A DNA stretch of 64,000 nt from positions 125,209,501 through 125,273,500 of the forward strand of contig NC_091727.1 of assembly GCF_042477335.2 (NCBI RefSeq), written 5' to 3'. The translations under genes were made by a program, and so were the position numbers. The DNA comes from Ovis canadensis. Its lineage: Eukaryota; Chordata; Mammalia; Artiodactyla; Bovidae. This document shows, one piece after another, positions 1 through 13,976 of the stretch; the stretch's first letter is position 1, and every line of letters begins with the position of its first letter. The notes below the pieces were generated by a model. It did no database searches. It was not told the DNA's origin and saw only the letters and a program-made list of their open reading frames with translations.

Positions 1-845
<845 letters not shown>

Positions 846-1399
846 TAAAGTGGTTTAACTTCTCATTTCACATTTCTTAAGCATCATTTAATCTTCACAG
901 TATTTGAAGTTTCTGGTGATGGAATTTCAACTGCCTATGATACAGTAAAACCAGTTACAGTTCTTCCAATAGATGAAGAGATTTTACCAATGTTTGTCAC
1001 ACCACCACAGTCAGCTTTATGAATAATAAAAATACACAGTCTTTTAATAGTCTGAATGTTTCTCAGTGTGGGAATTGAATGCTTTAAACGATGTGGCAAG
1101 GATGTGTGAGATTTAAAGGTCTTCTTTACTTAAAAGATATGATAAAGACAAAAAAACTATTATTAAAACGTAACATTTATGATATCCTAGCATTACACAT
1201 TTTTGCTTGTCACACTGGAATGCTATCGGCATCTAGTGAGTAGAGACTAGGGTTGTTGCTAAAAATCCTACAATGCACAGGACAGATCCCTTTAACAAAG
1301 AACTGCCACACTCAACATGTCAATTGGTTGGGAAACCCTATCCTAGAACACATATACATTCTAAGGAATGCATGAAGGCTGTTATCCTAATCTACATAA

Positions 1400-1830
1400 A
1401 ACTCACCAGTTGAGGGCCTGCTACGGAGCACAGTGATGAGCAAGATAGAAGCAGCCCCTACTCTCCCGTGGAGTGACACACAATAATAATAGAGGGTGAT
1501 GAATGATGGAGTATTCTAACAAGAGCAACACAAGGTACTGTGGAGACATAGAAATGGGGGGACACCCAGCTGGGACTTGGGGATTTGAGGTAGGCTTTTC
1601 CGAGGAAGCCATATTCAAGCTGAGGTCTAAAGAGGGGCTAGTTGGGTAGAAGAGTGTTCCAGAGAGAACAGCAGCACATGCAGAGACTCAGAGGCAAGAG
1701 AGAATATGTTCATACAGGTGGACAGTGGCGAGCCTGGGGAAAGAGTAGAAAAGTATGATACAGGAGAGATGAATGCATACCAGGCCTTGAAAAACCTTGT
1801 AGTCTGTGGTATGGCATTTTTCCTTTTTTC
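1400..1830. repeat. Old mammalian interspersed repeat, family not assigned
   Basis: The stretch reads like a common ancient mammalian repeat: 'gagctgaggtctaa'-type wording followed by 'gaagagtgttccagagag' and 'aacagcagcacatgcagaga'. I do not assign a family. A repeat-library search would settle it. Confidence 0.35.
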
Positions 1831-2000
1831 ATAAGGTCAGTGACAAGTTACTAAAAAGTGTTAAGCAAAAGAATTAAATCATCGGATGTAAGCTTTTCAA
1901 AGATGATTTTTAAAAGAGCAATCTAGCATCTAGGCAGCCAGTGAGAGATAGAAGACATTTCACAGGGACTTGGATAAACAGGGTCCCCTGTCCCAAAATG

Positions 2001-2206
2001 GGGCTTCCCAAGTGGCTCAATGGTAAAGAATTGGCCTGAAATGTAGGAGATGTGAGTTTGATCCCTGGGTTGGGAAGATCCTCTGGAGGAAGAAATGGCA
2101 ACCAACTCCAGTATTCTTGCCTGGGAAATCCCATGGACAGAGGAACCTGGTTGGTTACAGGCCACGGGATCACAGAGTCGGACACAACTGAGCGACTTGA
2201 GCACTA
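2001..2206 (+). repeat. Bov-tA SINE, sense
   Basis: It starts with the tRNA-Glu-derived head 'gggcttcccaagtggctcaa', followed by the 'atccctgggttgggaagatc' block, and ends with the BovB-derived tail '...cacaactgagcgactt'. It lies in the last TRPC5 intron. Confidence 0.93.
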
Positions 2207-2559
2207 GTCTCAAAACAGCAGTCTCATCACCTGACATTCCACTTCCCTAGTTTTATTCCTGAGTCCTAAAGCTTTTCCTCTTCTGTATCTTTCTCTATGC
2301 AGATATCAATGAGAGCCAATACCCTACTCTAATACCGTCATTGTTGGTTAACATTTCAGTCTGTTGGTGTACTCCTGATAGGGAGGTTCTGAAATCAACT
2401 TTACCAATTGCACATTTTTTTTCCCCAATGGCCAGCCCTGCCCACAGATTTGTTACTATGTTTTTCTTGTGGTAGAATATACCTTGTGATTTGCTATGAG
2501 ACAAAAACCTGGAACATTCCGAAGCTTCTTAACATAATGTGTCTTCTCTCTTGCCCTAG

Positions 2560-3252
2560 GAATTAAAGCAGGATATCTCCAGCTTTCGATATGAAGTGCT
2601 TGACCTCTTGGGAAACAGGAAGCACCAAAGGAGAAGCTTTTCCACTAGCAGCACTGAACTCTCGCAGAGGGATGATACCAACGATGGCAGTGGTGGGGCT
2701 CGGGCCAAATCCAAGAGTGTCTCTTTCAATGTAGGCTGCAAGAAAAAAGCCTGCCATGGGCCACCTCTCATCAGGACTATGCCAAGAGTCGGTGGTGCCC
2801 AAGGCAAGTCAAAAGCTGAGTCATCAAGCAAACGATCCTTCATGGGTCCCTCTCTCAAGAAACTGGGTCTCCTATTCTCCAAGTTTAATGGTCATATGTC
2901 CGAACCCAGTTCAGAGCCAATGTACACCATCTCTGATGGAATTGTTCAGCCACACTATATGTGGCAGGACATCAGATATTCTCAGATGGAGAAAGGGAAA
3001 GCAGAGGCCTGTTCTCAAAGTGAAATTAACCTCAGTGAGGTAGAATTAGGTGAAGCCCGGGGCACTGCTCAGAGCACTGAATGCCCTCTAGCCTGTTCCA
3101 GCTCTCTTCACTGCGTATCCAGCATCTGTTCCTCAAATTCTAAACTTTTAGACTCCTCAGAGGATGTATTTGAAACGTGGGGAGAGGCTTGTGACCTGCT
3201 CATGCACAAATGGGGTGATGGACAGGAAGAACAAGTTACAACTCGGCTCTAA
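2560..3252 (+). CDS. TRPC5: TRPC5 terminal coding exon, C-terminal 230 residues with PDZ ligand
   Basis: The frame enters from the previous exon without a split codon ([20 protein letters not shown]) and runs 230 codons to TAA at 3250-3252. The first ~25 residues continue the C-terminal coiled coil used for tetramer assembly. The rest is a Ser/Thr/Lys-rich, probably disordered cytosolic tail. The protein ends [16 protein letters not shown]. The last five residues, VTTRL, are the class I PDZ ligand that binds NHERF/ZO-1 scaffolds in TRPC4 and TRPC5, and a threonine in it is a reported PKC target in mouse TRPC5. The tail sequence supports TRPC5 over TRPC4. No frameshift or internal stop is present. 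The human protein is about 973 residues, so roughly its last 260 residues are encoded in this window. Confidence 0.95.
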
Positions 3253-3341
3253 GTCAAGCCGTTATCACGTGTCCTGGAACTCAGAAAATTTCTCTTTTCT
3301 TTGCTCTCAGAGGTGACATAGAATATGATTCCCTCACTGCC

Positions 3342-3358
3342 CCCCCCCCCCACCCCCA
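3342..3358 (+). repeat. C-rich low-complexity tract
   Basis: A run of eleven or more C followed by ACCCCC lies about 90 bases after the TRPC5 stop codon. It would be a C-rich element in the proximal 3' UTR and is prone to length errors in sequencing. Confidence 0.8.
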
Positions 3359-5857
3359 ACCAGACAGGAGAGTGAAACTCCTATTGCTTTTACCATATTT
3401 TATAGCTACATTCATTTTTTGGTTCTTGTTATTAGTATTACTATTATTTGCCTTTTTATACCTATAAAACAGTAAGTCCATTTCATAACCAACTGAAGGG
3501 GTATTTGCCCCTAATCAGCAGAGGTGCAGTCAGGTGCTTAACCCTTTGGCTTTGCTTTTCTTACCCTTGCTTCCTTGAAGCTCCAGGTGCCACTTTGCTA
3601 CTGTCGCTGCCGCACAGATTCCTGACCTTCCTTGGGATCTCACACCATTTCCCCACAGGGCTGAGGGCTGTGCTCAGCAGTCCCCACCAGCTATCAGATG
3701 AGGCAAACTCACCTGCCTATGTTTGTTGCCCTTCAGTGCTCCACGCTGCCCATTCTGGTTCAATGAACAGCATCAAAGGGAGACTGAATAGACTCCAAAG
3801 AATTGTCAGCTCGTGGTTTCTAGGTATAACTGGCTTTCGTGTTTTTGTTTTTAAACACTACAACTTCTCCTTATTGTGGGGGCTGTTGAGTTTTTTGTTT
3901 CTTAAAGACTTGTGAGTTTCCTAATGTATGCCAGTGACTATTTACCCCCATAGTATATGTCATATCTAATAAGTTAGTGAATTCCTTTCCTGTGTTTGTA
4001 TATTTCAGTTAGCTTACTACATCTTAAAATTTGACAGTATCAAGATTAGTATTTAGGATGTAGACTCTTTTAAAAACTTTTCCTGCACTCTAACCAATAG
4101 TCACTACATCTCATACATTGGTAAGAAAAAATAATTAGCTGGCATATTTATAGGGTTCTATCTACTGATGATAGTTTTAATCATTATTGCTATCAAAAGT
4201 ATTTCTAAGATAAAAACCTGGATTTGAAAATATTTTATCAGAAAAATGACATCTTGCTGAGGTGTCAGAATCCGAAAACAACTTCATTTTAATTAATTGC
4301 TCTCTGATAAAACAAGAACAACAAAACAATTTTAGGTCTAGATAATCTGATTCAAGTTGCAGTTTTAATGCTCAGTGGAGACAGTGGAATTGCATGTGTA
4401 AACTGATGTTAAATATATAACATAACAACCCTAGTGAATTCATGGAACTACAAACATGATCCAAATTCTACTGTCTTTAAAGAAAACTGCATTATACACC
4501 AAAAAAAAATTATTTTCCACAGCTTAAGAGTACCTCATCAGACAACACAGGTGAAGGTGAAAAAATGAAGCCCATAATGCTCATGGTCATCATGTTAGAC
4601 CTGGTAACCAGTGACTGAGGACCTGCTAAACAAGGGTGGTTCTTGCCAACATTAGCACAAAGGAATCCCCAACTTACACTCTTCACACATGACCTAAAAT
4701 AGCTCAAGGTCTAAGTCCTGGTGATTAAATTAACACATAGCTCAAAAACATAAGAAACTTAATTAGTTGTCACCCTGTTTTTGTAAAGGTCAACAGTAAT
4801 AGGAAACCGTCTAAATTTATGTGTATACTTTCTGGCAAAATTTAATGAAATGCAGCATTCTCAGTGCAAATATGGTTTTGACAGTGTAGTTTCTGTTATT
4901 TGAATTGATTCCCATTCTAGCTCTAGCTTCAGTAATGGACAAAATATTCTACAGGGAAAAGACACAAACTGGGGATAAGGGGGAAACAAGAGGAGGTGTT
5001 GAAGAATAAAGCTCAGATCCAGGAAAAGGTGACCAAGAGAACAAGCTGCATCAATATCCATTTGGCAAGAGATTATCACAAAATAATTCCTCAGCGATCA
5101 TACTCAAACCTCCTGCTTCTCTAAGTGGGACTATTCTAAGTGGCCCTGACATCATTAACAGGTTACCTTCCAGAAGGAAGTTTTCTAAAGTTACAGATTC
5201 AACTTTCCCAGTTTCCAAATTCACTTTGAATAAATAGCACCTAGGCTACATTTCTTTTCATACTGATGGCACCAGAAACCAATAGATGGCCCTATTTCAT
5301 CTCTCTTACAAATGCATGTATTATGATAACCTAGGCTTAATTGTTCCAGCAGTTACTTTATCAATTTGTCAGAAAATAAGAATAGCCAGGGATAGAGCCA
5401 TGGTGCAAAATACAGTCTTCTCTCAGTTATGTGCCAAAGAGAGAATATGTATAAGTCATAATAGCAATCTCTACTACTGAAAGAAACCAGTGTCATATTT
5501 CATTCCTTTTCAGATCGTCTCAGGGTTATTGTCTTCATGACGTAGGCTTAAGATTTCACCAGCTATGCTGAGGCCTAGCTATGTTGGGGATTGAAGCCAG
5601 TTAGCTGTTAAAGCTAATCAGTTATTGCCCTAATGTCTATGATGGTGACACCAACATTTTAAACAACTCTAATTCCAATAGAAAGTAGGAAAGGAAAGAG
5701 ACTTGTGTTAACTCTGGATCAGCTACTATCAAGAAAGACATTTCAAATCAAATGTTTAACTATGTTCTCTGACCCCAGAGAAGGTATAAGTCAACTTCAG
5801 AGTAAATTTATAAACATAAAAGTCAGAAGTAAAAGAGAACCTTAGTGGGGATCCACT

Positions 5858-5950
5858 CAATTCTAAATTCTTATTTTACAAATAGAAAAAAATGAGGCCC
5901 AGAAAATGATAATGACTTGCTCAAGGTCAGAGAGCCAGTCAACAAAGCCA
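5858..5950 (-). repeat. MIR fragment, antisense
   Basis: The stretch carries the reversed MIR core: 'attttacaaatag...atgaggcccaga', then 'cttgctcaaggtcagagagc'. It is diverged. Confidence 0.6.
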
Positions 5951-6259
5951 ACTCTTCTAGATCATAGAAACAAGACACTTACTATTAAGCATATATAAAC
6001 AAAGGAGATGTGGAAATGGACTGGCCACTGTACCTTTTTGTTCATTTGCCCAAAATGCCATGAACTCCATAATTTAAGACTGACATATTTATATGTAAAG
6101 TTAAAAATGTACTCCAAAGTCAAATATAATAATAAATGATTCAAGAATCACTATTTGTCTAAGTATACCACAGTTCACCTCCACAACAGGTGAATTTCTT
6201 ATCATTTATGGACGCCTATATTTGTTTGATTTCATCATATTAACATCTCCTTCATAATA

Positions 6260-6366
6260 ATGCACTCCAGCACTCTTGCCTGGAAAATCCCATGGATGGA
6301 GGATCCTGTTAGGCTACAGTCCATGGGGTGGCAAAGAGTCAGACATGACTGAGTGACTTCACTTCA
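6260..6366 (+). repeat. Bov-tA SINE fragment, sense
   Basis: Only the 3' half is present: 'gcactcttgcctggaaaatc' through 'gtcagacatgactgagtgac'. The tRNA-like head is missing. Confidence 0.88.
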
Positions 6367-9204
6367 TAATTAGTAAGGGTAAAATTGTTTACAAAGAAAA
6401 TATCTGAAGTATATTCAAAAATGGCTGTTGTTGAAGTAGGTCCTCCACTTACAGCTTTAAATCCAGTGGCGTATAAAGAAAAAGGAATGATTCCAAATTC
6501 AAAGTCATTATTTTTGGAAGATGTCAAATTTTATAGGGATATAAATCTCCAAGTTATACTCCTGTCCACTTATATAGGCATACTGGAAAATTTTCTGATA
6601 TTTTTTGCCTCTCATAGTCATTTTTCATTCCACTCTGACCTAATTTAGGGCATTTCAGCTAAGTTCAAAACATCTAAACATTTGTCTGCACTTGATTAAA
6701 GACACACACACACCAAACCTCTCCCCACCATGGCCTTTACCTTCTGAATGACTTAAAATGAATTGATAGCTTAGCTAGGAAATATAAATAACCATTTGAC
6801 ATTCATATTGCCTTGTGCTGAGACTGAAGGAGTGTTTTAACTAACAGTTTAAGTGGCCCAGATCTTGGTTTGTTCAACCATATAGGAAAAAGTACTTGAA
6901 GTGAGTCAGGCATTCTGTCCTATTTAAAAAGTACACAAGAAAAAATGATCATATTATTTTGGTAATCACATTTCAAAACAGTGTTAACAGATTGCTTGTA
7001 TACACACAGCTAATACAAGCTGATGTAGTTATTTGAATCACTTAAATAACCTTTCTATGTATACTTGTCAGCTCCCTTCAACCCCAAACCCTGTGGCTTT
7101 GCCTCAAATCTGTGATTGTTTCTTTGACATGCTTTATCCAGGTAACTGTTCCAAATACACACTTTGTTGGTGTAGAACTAGTCATTGGGAATAGGGTACC
7201 CCAATTCAGTGTGAACATTACTTTAGTACAGAGAAATGTTATTTTTACTGTATTTCCAAAGACCCTTCCCATTGCTTTTTCCAACAGATGTGGGTCATTG
7301 TTTGCACTTTTTGGGGATGTTTGTAAAAGTGAGAACCTTATCTGTGTGCACGTGCACACACACATATGCAATGAAACTTAATAGCATTTGATTGCTCTGG
7401 CTTGGCCCTTCATCCCTTTTGGTAATTACTAAACCATTTTGAAGGGAAGGGGACAGGAATAGGCTCAATGGAAAGAAACTGCCTGAGATGTGATGAGGAA
7501 TTGCTAAAATGAACCGCCAAGGCAGCATCCACTGTAGTACAGCTGTTCAGACAGCGCTCAGGATTTGGTGTTTCCAGTTTAAAGGAAAACCAAAGCTTGT
7601 CAGTCAGAAGAGAGAACCTACCTATAAAAAACAAATATATATTTTTTTGTGAATTAAAGTCTGCATAATTCAGATTTACTGTATACTTGAGATATTACTA
7701 CTCATATGTTGATATGTGGCCTAGGATTTTCATCTATATACTGCATGGTGGTCCAGAGAAGGTGCTGGTAGGCGGTTTTGAGAGCTTTAAGAAATTGAAT
7801 GCTTATTAAGAAACAAAGGAGTTAATTGCTGGAATGATACAGGCAGCTGACCAGGGTGCTCTAGCATTTTTAAGCTCTAGAGTGGATTTGTATCTTATAC
7901 TTGTTAGTTTATTGGATCTGAGTTGTGGTCTTTTTCTAAAGATACACCATGAGTGTTTGTGGTACTTGAAAGACATGTACATATTAAGAATTATTAATGT
8001 TTAAATATAAAATCAAGCAGAATGCCCTTATGCCAAAAGCTCATCTAATGCGAAAATTGTGAAAGTTCTGTAGCAACTTCTCCTTACTACCAAATGAAAG
8101 GCAATTTCCATAGCAACAAAAACAGCCTGCAAATTTTGGTCACTGTAATCAACCTTCACCAATCCATGACTATAGCACACATTTGCCCTAACCTCATCCC
8201 TCACCCTCAAAAAAAATAAAGCCTCCTGATAACTCCAAATGACTTGATAGAACCAAAACAGACTAAATGAAGAAGAAAGAAAGGCCTGCAGTGTGAATGC
8301 CATTTTCAGCAATGTGCAGGGTATTTTGCTCTTTGACTTTGTCTATGAGCAAGTTCCAGAGCCACCTAACACCCCAGGAGCTGCACTTCAACACAGGCAT
8401 ACACACGAGACATCACTCTTGGAGGCAGTGTGACTTTTATTTTAGCCTATGATAACCAACCATTTGCAATACTAGGTTTGGCCATTTTGTCTTGTCCCAC
8501 AAAGTTCAATATATCCCACAATACTCATCGGTACTCATCACCTTCTAACCTAGTAACCCTCTTGACAATTCTCTGGTCTTATACAACCCTTAAAATTGGC
8601 CCTTGGGTGACAGGACAAAAAGGAGGCTTTGGACTTTTATGGGGAGTGCTTGAGGTACTTGGTGTGGTAAAGAGATAATAGGAAAAGCTTTCAAAGTAAG
8701 GACTAGTATAGATAAGCACTTGAAAATGTAGTGCTAAATCATCACACCGTCAAACTTTTTCAATAACCAAACTTAGGTGGCGCTCCTTGATTTTTAAAAT
8801 ATGTAGTTTCTGGATTAAAACAACATCATCTTCTCCCTTAACACAACCCAGAAGTGCAACAGTATATGAAAACTATCTATGAAAAACCTGCAAATCTTTT
8901 TTCAAAGGTTGAGTTATAAATATTGAGATTGAATTTCAGATCACAGCACATTCTCACCTTGTGATCACTGTATTCCTAAATTCAACACATCAGACTCATA
9001 GTAAAGTTACATTTTAAATTGTACAATATCACTCTTTTATAAATATGTACATATGACCAATTACTGAAAGAATGATTTCCCCAAATTTTATCTAAGAAAT
9101 AAAATTAACTTACCAAAACTCTACAGAAAAGAGAAATAAGAAGTAAAAGTGGGAGAGGGTAGTATGGAAGAAAGCTAGATTCTATATCTGATGTCATAGT
9201 TCGA

Positions 9205-9500
9205 AAGTGAAAGTTGCTCAGTTGTGTCCGACTCTTTGAGACTCCCATGGAATTCTCCAGGCCAGAATACTGGAGTGGGTAGCCTTTCCCTTCTCCAGGG
9301 GATCTTCCTAACCTAGGGATCGAACCCAGGTCTCCTGCATTGCAGGTGGGTTCTTTACCAGCTGAGTCACAAGGGAAGCCCAACAATAATGGAGTGGGTA
9401 GCCTATCCCTTCTCCAGTGGATCTTCCCAACCCAGGAATTGAACCAGGTCTCCTGCATTGCAGGTGAATTCTTTACCAACTGAGCTATCAGGGAAGCCCC
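9205..9500 (-). repeat. Bov-tA SINE with duplicated head, antisense
   Basis: A complete antisense unit at 9205-9381 begins 'gttgctcagttgtgtccgac' and ends 'cacaagggaagcccaac'. It is followed by a second, partial unit (9382-9500) that repeats only the tRNA-like part and ends 'atcagggaagcccc'. In element orientation the structure is head-head-tail. Confidence 0.9.
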
Positions 9501-11488
9501 TGTCATAGTTTGGCCTCATAATTTAGGATAAACATATAAAGTGAGATTATAAAATGAGACTGGTATTTTCATAAACATGACAATTAATATGCCCAAATTA
9601 ACGTTGTTCTTCAAATTCTTCTAAGTAGCCACCTTAAGTTGTACCCATATTCGAATGTTGACATTACTCAAACCATCATGGACTCCTGCTTTGGGGAGGA
9701 TGTTCAAAACACACAATACAATATCTGAATACCCTCAATGGTAGAAAATAATAATCTTATAAAATTAAATTCTAAGAAACAGTCAAAACTAATTTTAGAT
9801 TCATACTTGATAAAAATTTGGACAATTGAGGTTAGTTCTTTCTCTGGTAAAACATAATTTTCAATTGCTGTCACACAATATGCACTTTGATAGGCACAAT
9901 TATAAAACAACAAGTTTCTTGTGGGGTTTGTGAAGTAACCTGAAACTGTTCTTTGGAATCTAGTTTTTTCCTTATCAACTCTGAGGAATAATTTGTGTAC
10001 AACTACCTGCATCTAAAGTGTACAATTCAGTGAGTCTTCACAGTTGTGTATATCCCTAGAATCATCACCACCAAAATCAAAATACAAAAATTTCCATCAG
10101 CCCCAAAAGAAGACTCGTTCCTCTTTCAAGTCTGGAATCTAGTTTCAAACATGCTTGGAACAGTGCCAGCCTTACTGGAATAAGTTTATAGCTTCCCAAG
10201 GAGGAAACATTAAAGAACACCATGTTTAGATTTAGAAACATCATTGACTTGAGAACAACCTTAATGACTTAGCTCTTGAAATATTTGTATTTAAACAGTA
10301 AAACACATTCCAATTTGCAATGGCTTATGTTGTAAATAAACTCAGAATTGGCTTCCCAAACCTTATTTGATCCATAAGAAATCATACGTCATAATACAGA
10401 GGCTCTGACAGCTAGGCTGTTAGCAGGAAGAAAGAGCAGTAAAGAAAAGCCCTAGCCGCCCCAGAAAATTGAAGGGAGGGTTTTGGATTCAGAAGGTGCT
10501 CTAGTAACAGAAATAGGGGGCAGTGCTAAAGGGAGGATGGCAATAGCTAGCTGAAATTTCAGGTCACTTTAAAATCACATGTTCACACTAGGTATTTCCT
10601 ATATAAAATATAGTCATATTATTTGAAGTTCAGGTTCATCCATTTTCGGTCTCATCTTGTAGGACTTCCTTTTACAATATGTATTAAGCAATCGGTTTAA
10701 ATAACCAAAGCAATGTAGCCTGTGGTCCAATAAGCAGAGTGGTAACTGTGCTTTGTAAATACTTGGGCAGGAGAAGCAGTCAGAATCCTTGAGTGTCTAG
10801 TAGGATTCATTGAAACCAATCACACTAAAATGAATGTTACGTGAGCTCAAGAGGAAACCTTGAAACCCAAGGGATTAATACATTAGTCTGTAGTGTTCTT
10901 AATGTTAAAGACAATCCAAAAAATTATTAACCTAAAAACTTTTAACTGTTCAAATTACTCTTCTAACATAGCAAAAGTAAACCCATATGTTCTCTAGTGA
11001 AAACATTTTAATTTGTCTGTTTCTTATAACATATAAATGCATACCAGTGGTAGGATTCAAGAAAATATCACTATTTAAACTCCTCACAGGATTCAAGATT
11101 TCTCAAAAACAGGCTGAAACTGAGGATGAAGAATTTCTTCCTATTCAAAACAATGAATGTAGTTTGGAGCCAACATTTGAGGAAGATAAAGAATACTTTT
11201 AGTAAACACAGGCAGTGTTTAATTAACTTTCTTAGCTTAGTTGGAGGCCCCAATTACACATCACACCACACAGAAAATGTATGCATCAAACTTCAGGTTA
11301 AAATTGTATCTCCTGAGCTTAATCATGAAAAAGGAAAATTCCAAATGTGTTTGTGTAAATGGCATTTTGGCTTTACAGACTACTATTTTAAAAGCTAAAA
11401 ACTTGAGAAAACTATTACTTTTATTTAAATATGTTCTGTAGGAAGCGCAAAGCTGTCATCCTTAAATGTGTTAAAACATATCTTGTAC

Positions 11489-11494
11489 AATAAA
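11489..11494 (+). promoter_or_regulatory. TRPC5: Candidate distal poly(A) signal of TRPC5
   Basis: A canonical AATAAA is preceded within five bases by TGTA (a CFIm-type motif). It is followed after about 10 bases by the GT-rich stretch TTTTGTGTGTTTTT. This three-part context is the best on the + strand downstream of the TRPC5 stop. No transcript evidence is available here. Confidence 0.5.
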
Positions 11495-11510
11495 AAGATT
11501 TTGTGTGTTT

Positions 11511-13976
11511 TTAGCTTCAGTATAAACAAAAATAAAGCATTTACTTTTTCCTCTGAAATGTATGGCTACTCAGATTTAAGGTGTTCTTTTCCTCCCTTTT
11601 GCAACATAATCATTTCTAGTCACCTATTGTTAATAAACATTTGTGAACAACAATGAATTTTACACTATAATTTAACCAGCATACACACTTAAGGGAGACC
11701 TCCACCATCCAATATATTTTTAAAAAGTAGATGATTAAGAATAAACATTATTATAACTCTAACTTTTATACTTCCCATTAAATAAAGCTGTGTTAAATAC
11801 TTGGAAAACTGTAAGCATTCATAAACAACTTTGAGGTGATGAATGAAGGGACTAGTACAGCTACAACTTACAGTACTGACAAAACTGAGTATCCAAAGAA
11901 TGATACATGTCGTAGAGAGCTATTTCAACCTGTGGATGAATCATAAACTGAGGTTAAGCTGGTCATTATTAAGCTAGTATAATCTGAGTACATTTGGGTA
12001 ATATTTTCTGAAGTTATCAGTTGACATTTCTTTTCAAGCTTTTTTTCAGTAGTCATGGACTCTAGCAATTAGCTTTCCCCTAATTAATTCAGATTCCTGA
12101 AAATTTGTCTTTTATTTTACATAATTAACTTTTAGGCCATCAGAGCACTGGTTAGGATATCAGACCAGCTTAACGTTCAGTCAAATAATTCATTGCAAGT
12201 GCTGGCCTAATTATTTTAAGTGTAACTGGATATATAATATTTATACATTGGTTAGATAAGACAATTTAAAAAGCAGTAACATATCTGGAAAAGATGTGCA
12301 ACCACTATATGCAAACTCCAATAACTCAATAACAAAAACACAAACAATTTGAACAATTTCAAAAAGAAATATATATGCCAAGTAAAGAAGCACATGGAAA
12401 ACTGTTAAACATAATTATAGGGAAATGCAAATTAAAACCACAAGATAACACTTATTACCAAACCCATCAGAATGGCTAAAATCACAAAGACCAATACCAC
12501 CAAATATTGATGAGGATGAAAAACAACTAGAATTCTCATATGCTGCTGATGAGAGAACAAAATGGTACAGTCATTTCAAGAAAATGTCCTGCATTTCCAT
12601 ACCAGTCATATATATAACTTATGATCCAGTAATTCCAGGAAAAATGAAAACAAATGCTCACAAGACGACTTGTACAAAAATGTTCATAGCAACTTCATTC
12701 ATATCTAAAAACTGGAAATGGCCCAGGTATCCACCAACAGGAGAATAAATAAATAAACAACGGCTTTTGTGTACAATGAAATGCTGCCCAGCAATAAAAA
12801 GAACTATACACACACACCATGAATGAATTCCAAATACCTATGCTAAAGAAGTCTTACACAAAGGAGTGCATGCTCTGATTCATTTACATACACTTTGAAA
12901 AACAAACTATGATAGGAGAAAAATCAGAGGAAACAGTGGTTGCCTAGGGGACTGGGATGGGTGAAGCAGTGATTGGGAAGGAGCCAGAATTTTCTGGAGT
13001 GATGAAAATATTATCTTGATAAAGGCCTGGATTTCACAGATGTGTGATTTGTAAAAAGTTCATTGTATCAAACACTTTAAGATTTGCGCATCTCATTACA
13101 TGTAAACTTTTTTTTTCTGAAAAGAACCTTACAAAAAAAATGAACCTTTAACACATACTAAACTGTAGTTAACAATATGTATGCTTAAATGTTTAGTGGG
13201 GAAATGTATTTAAGTCTGCAACTTTCTTTGTAATTATCAAAAAATAGGATTTATAGATGGGTACATAAAAAGGTAAGTGTAGTAAAATGTTAATTATATA
13301 ATCTAGGTGGTGAATATATACATGTACACTGCACAATTATTTCAACTTTTCTGTCTAAAATTTTCAATAATAAAATGCTGGAAAAAATAAGCAGCAATTG
13401 AAGAGAAGAACTAGGTTAATAAAAGCCAAATCTACACCATGCTTCAAAACATTCTAAACAATTAGGAGGAAGAAAATTTCTTGAATAATTGAAGCTATTT
13501 AAGCAAAGTTAAAAGAGAGAAAGAAAACTAAAAGTTCAACTGCTGATGCAACCAAAACAGCTGAATAGATTTTTTTTTTTTTTGGTAGGGATACATGTGG
13601 TAGAACTTTTATTGTGGTAAGAACACATATCATGATATTTCCCTCTTAGTATTTTTAAGTGTACAATACAGTTTTGTCATCTATAGGCAGATGTCATAGA
13701 GCAGATCTCTGTAACTTGCATTACAGAAATTTACCAAGAAAAAAAACTGTTACTCGGATCTGGTTAATACACTAGCAAAGAAATAAAACAGTTTAAGTCA
13801 AGAAATTTAATACCTTAGTATTATGGTAGAATTTTTTTCTATGATTCTGCAAATTATTTGAAAAACCTATATTAAATTTTTTAGAAAAAGCCATAAGATC
13901 TCCAAGAAAATGTTTACTAGTTGATTAGGAAAAGGGGCCTAACATCCATATAAAACCTATTATTAATATTTGGCAT
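11511..13976. other. Spacer between the genes, left part
   Basis: AT-rich sequence with no exon. It holds an old L1 3' end (12270-13392), a T-run at 13569-13582, and otherwise nothing I recognise up to the BovB start at about 13977. Confidence 0.6.
12270..13392 (+). mobile_element. Old L1 3' end (L1MA/L1MB-like), sense
   Basis: It contains the L1 ORF2 C-terminal region (the segment reading 'caaattaaaaccacaagata', then 'ccatcagaatggctaaaatc') and a 3' UTR with 'gtgcatgctctgattcattt', 'gattgggaaggagccagaat' and a closing 'ataataaaatgctgg'. It is diverged and has many stops. It predates the bovine-type L1s. Confidence 0.8.

Larger units (their letters stand above)
3253..11510 (+). other. TRPC5: Probable long 3' UTR of TRPC5
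   Basis: No coding exon follows the stop. The stretch is AT-rich, has only short chance frames, and carries few interspersed repeats apart from a MIR and two Bov-tA copies. That is unlike the repeat-packed spacer beyond 12 kb. It contains a C-rich tract at 3342-3358 and weak AATAAA motifs, for example at 5229-5234. It ends near a poly(A) signal that has good flanking context (11489-11494). The extent of the UTR is inferred; a shorter UTR using an earlier signal is possible. Confidence 0.45.

Noticed and set aside
3448-3915. 155-codon open frame just after TRPC5
   Set aside because: It lies in the probable 3' UTR, its sequence resembles no family I know, and its composition looks like chance.
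7078-7381. Overlapping frames of ~90-97 codons on both strands
   Set aside because: Frames open on both strands in AT-rich DNA without homology or signals are most likely chance.
8028-8312. 94-codon minus-strand frame
   Set aside because: It sits opposite the TRPC5 3' UTR with no recognisable domain or splice context.
10987-11441. Cluster of short plus-strand frames
   Set aside because: They are short, overlap in different frames and sit just before the candidate poly(A) signal; 3' UTR sequence is the simpler reading.
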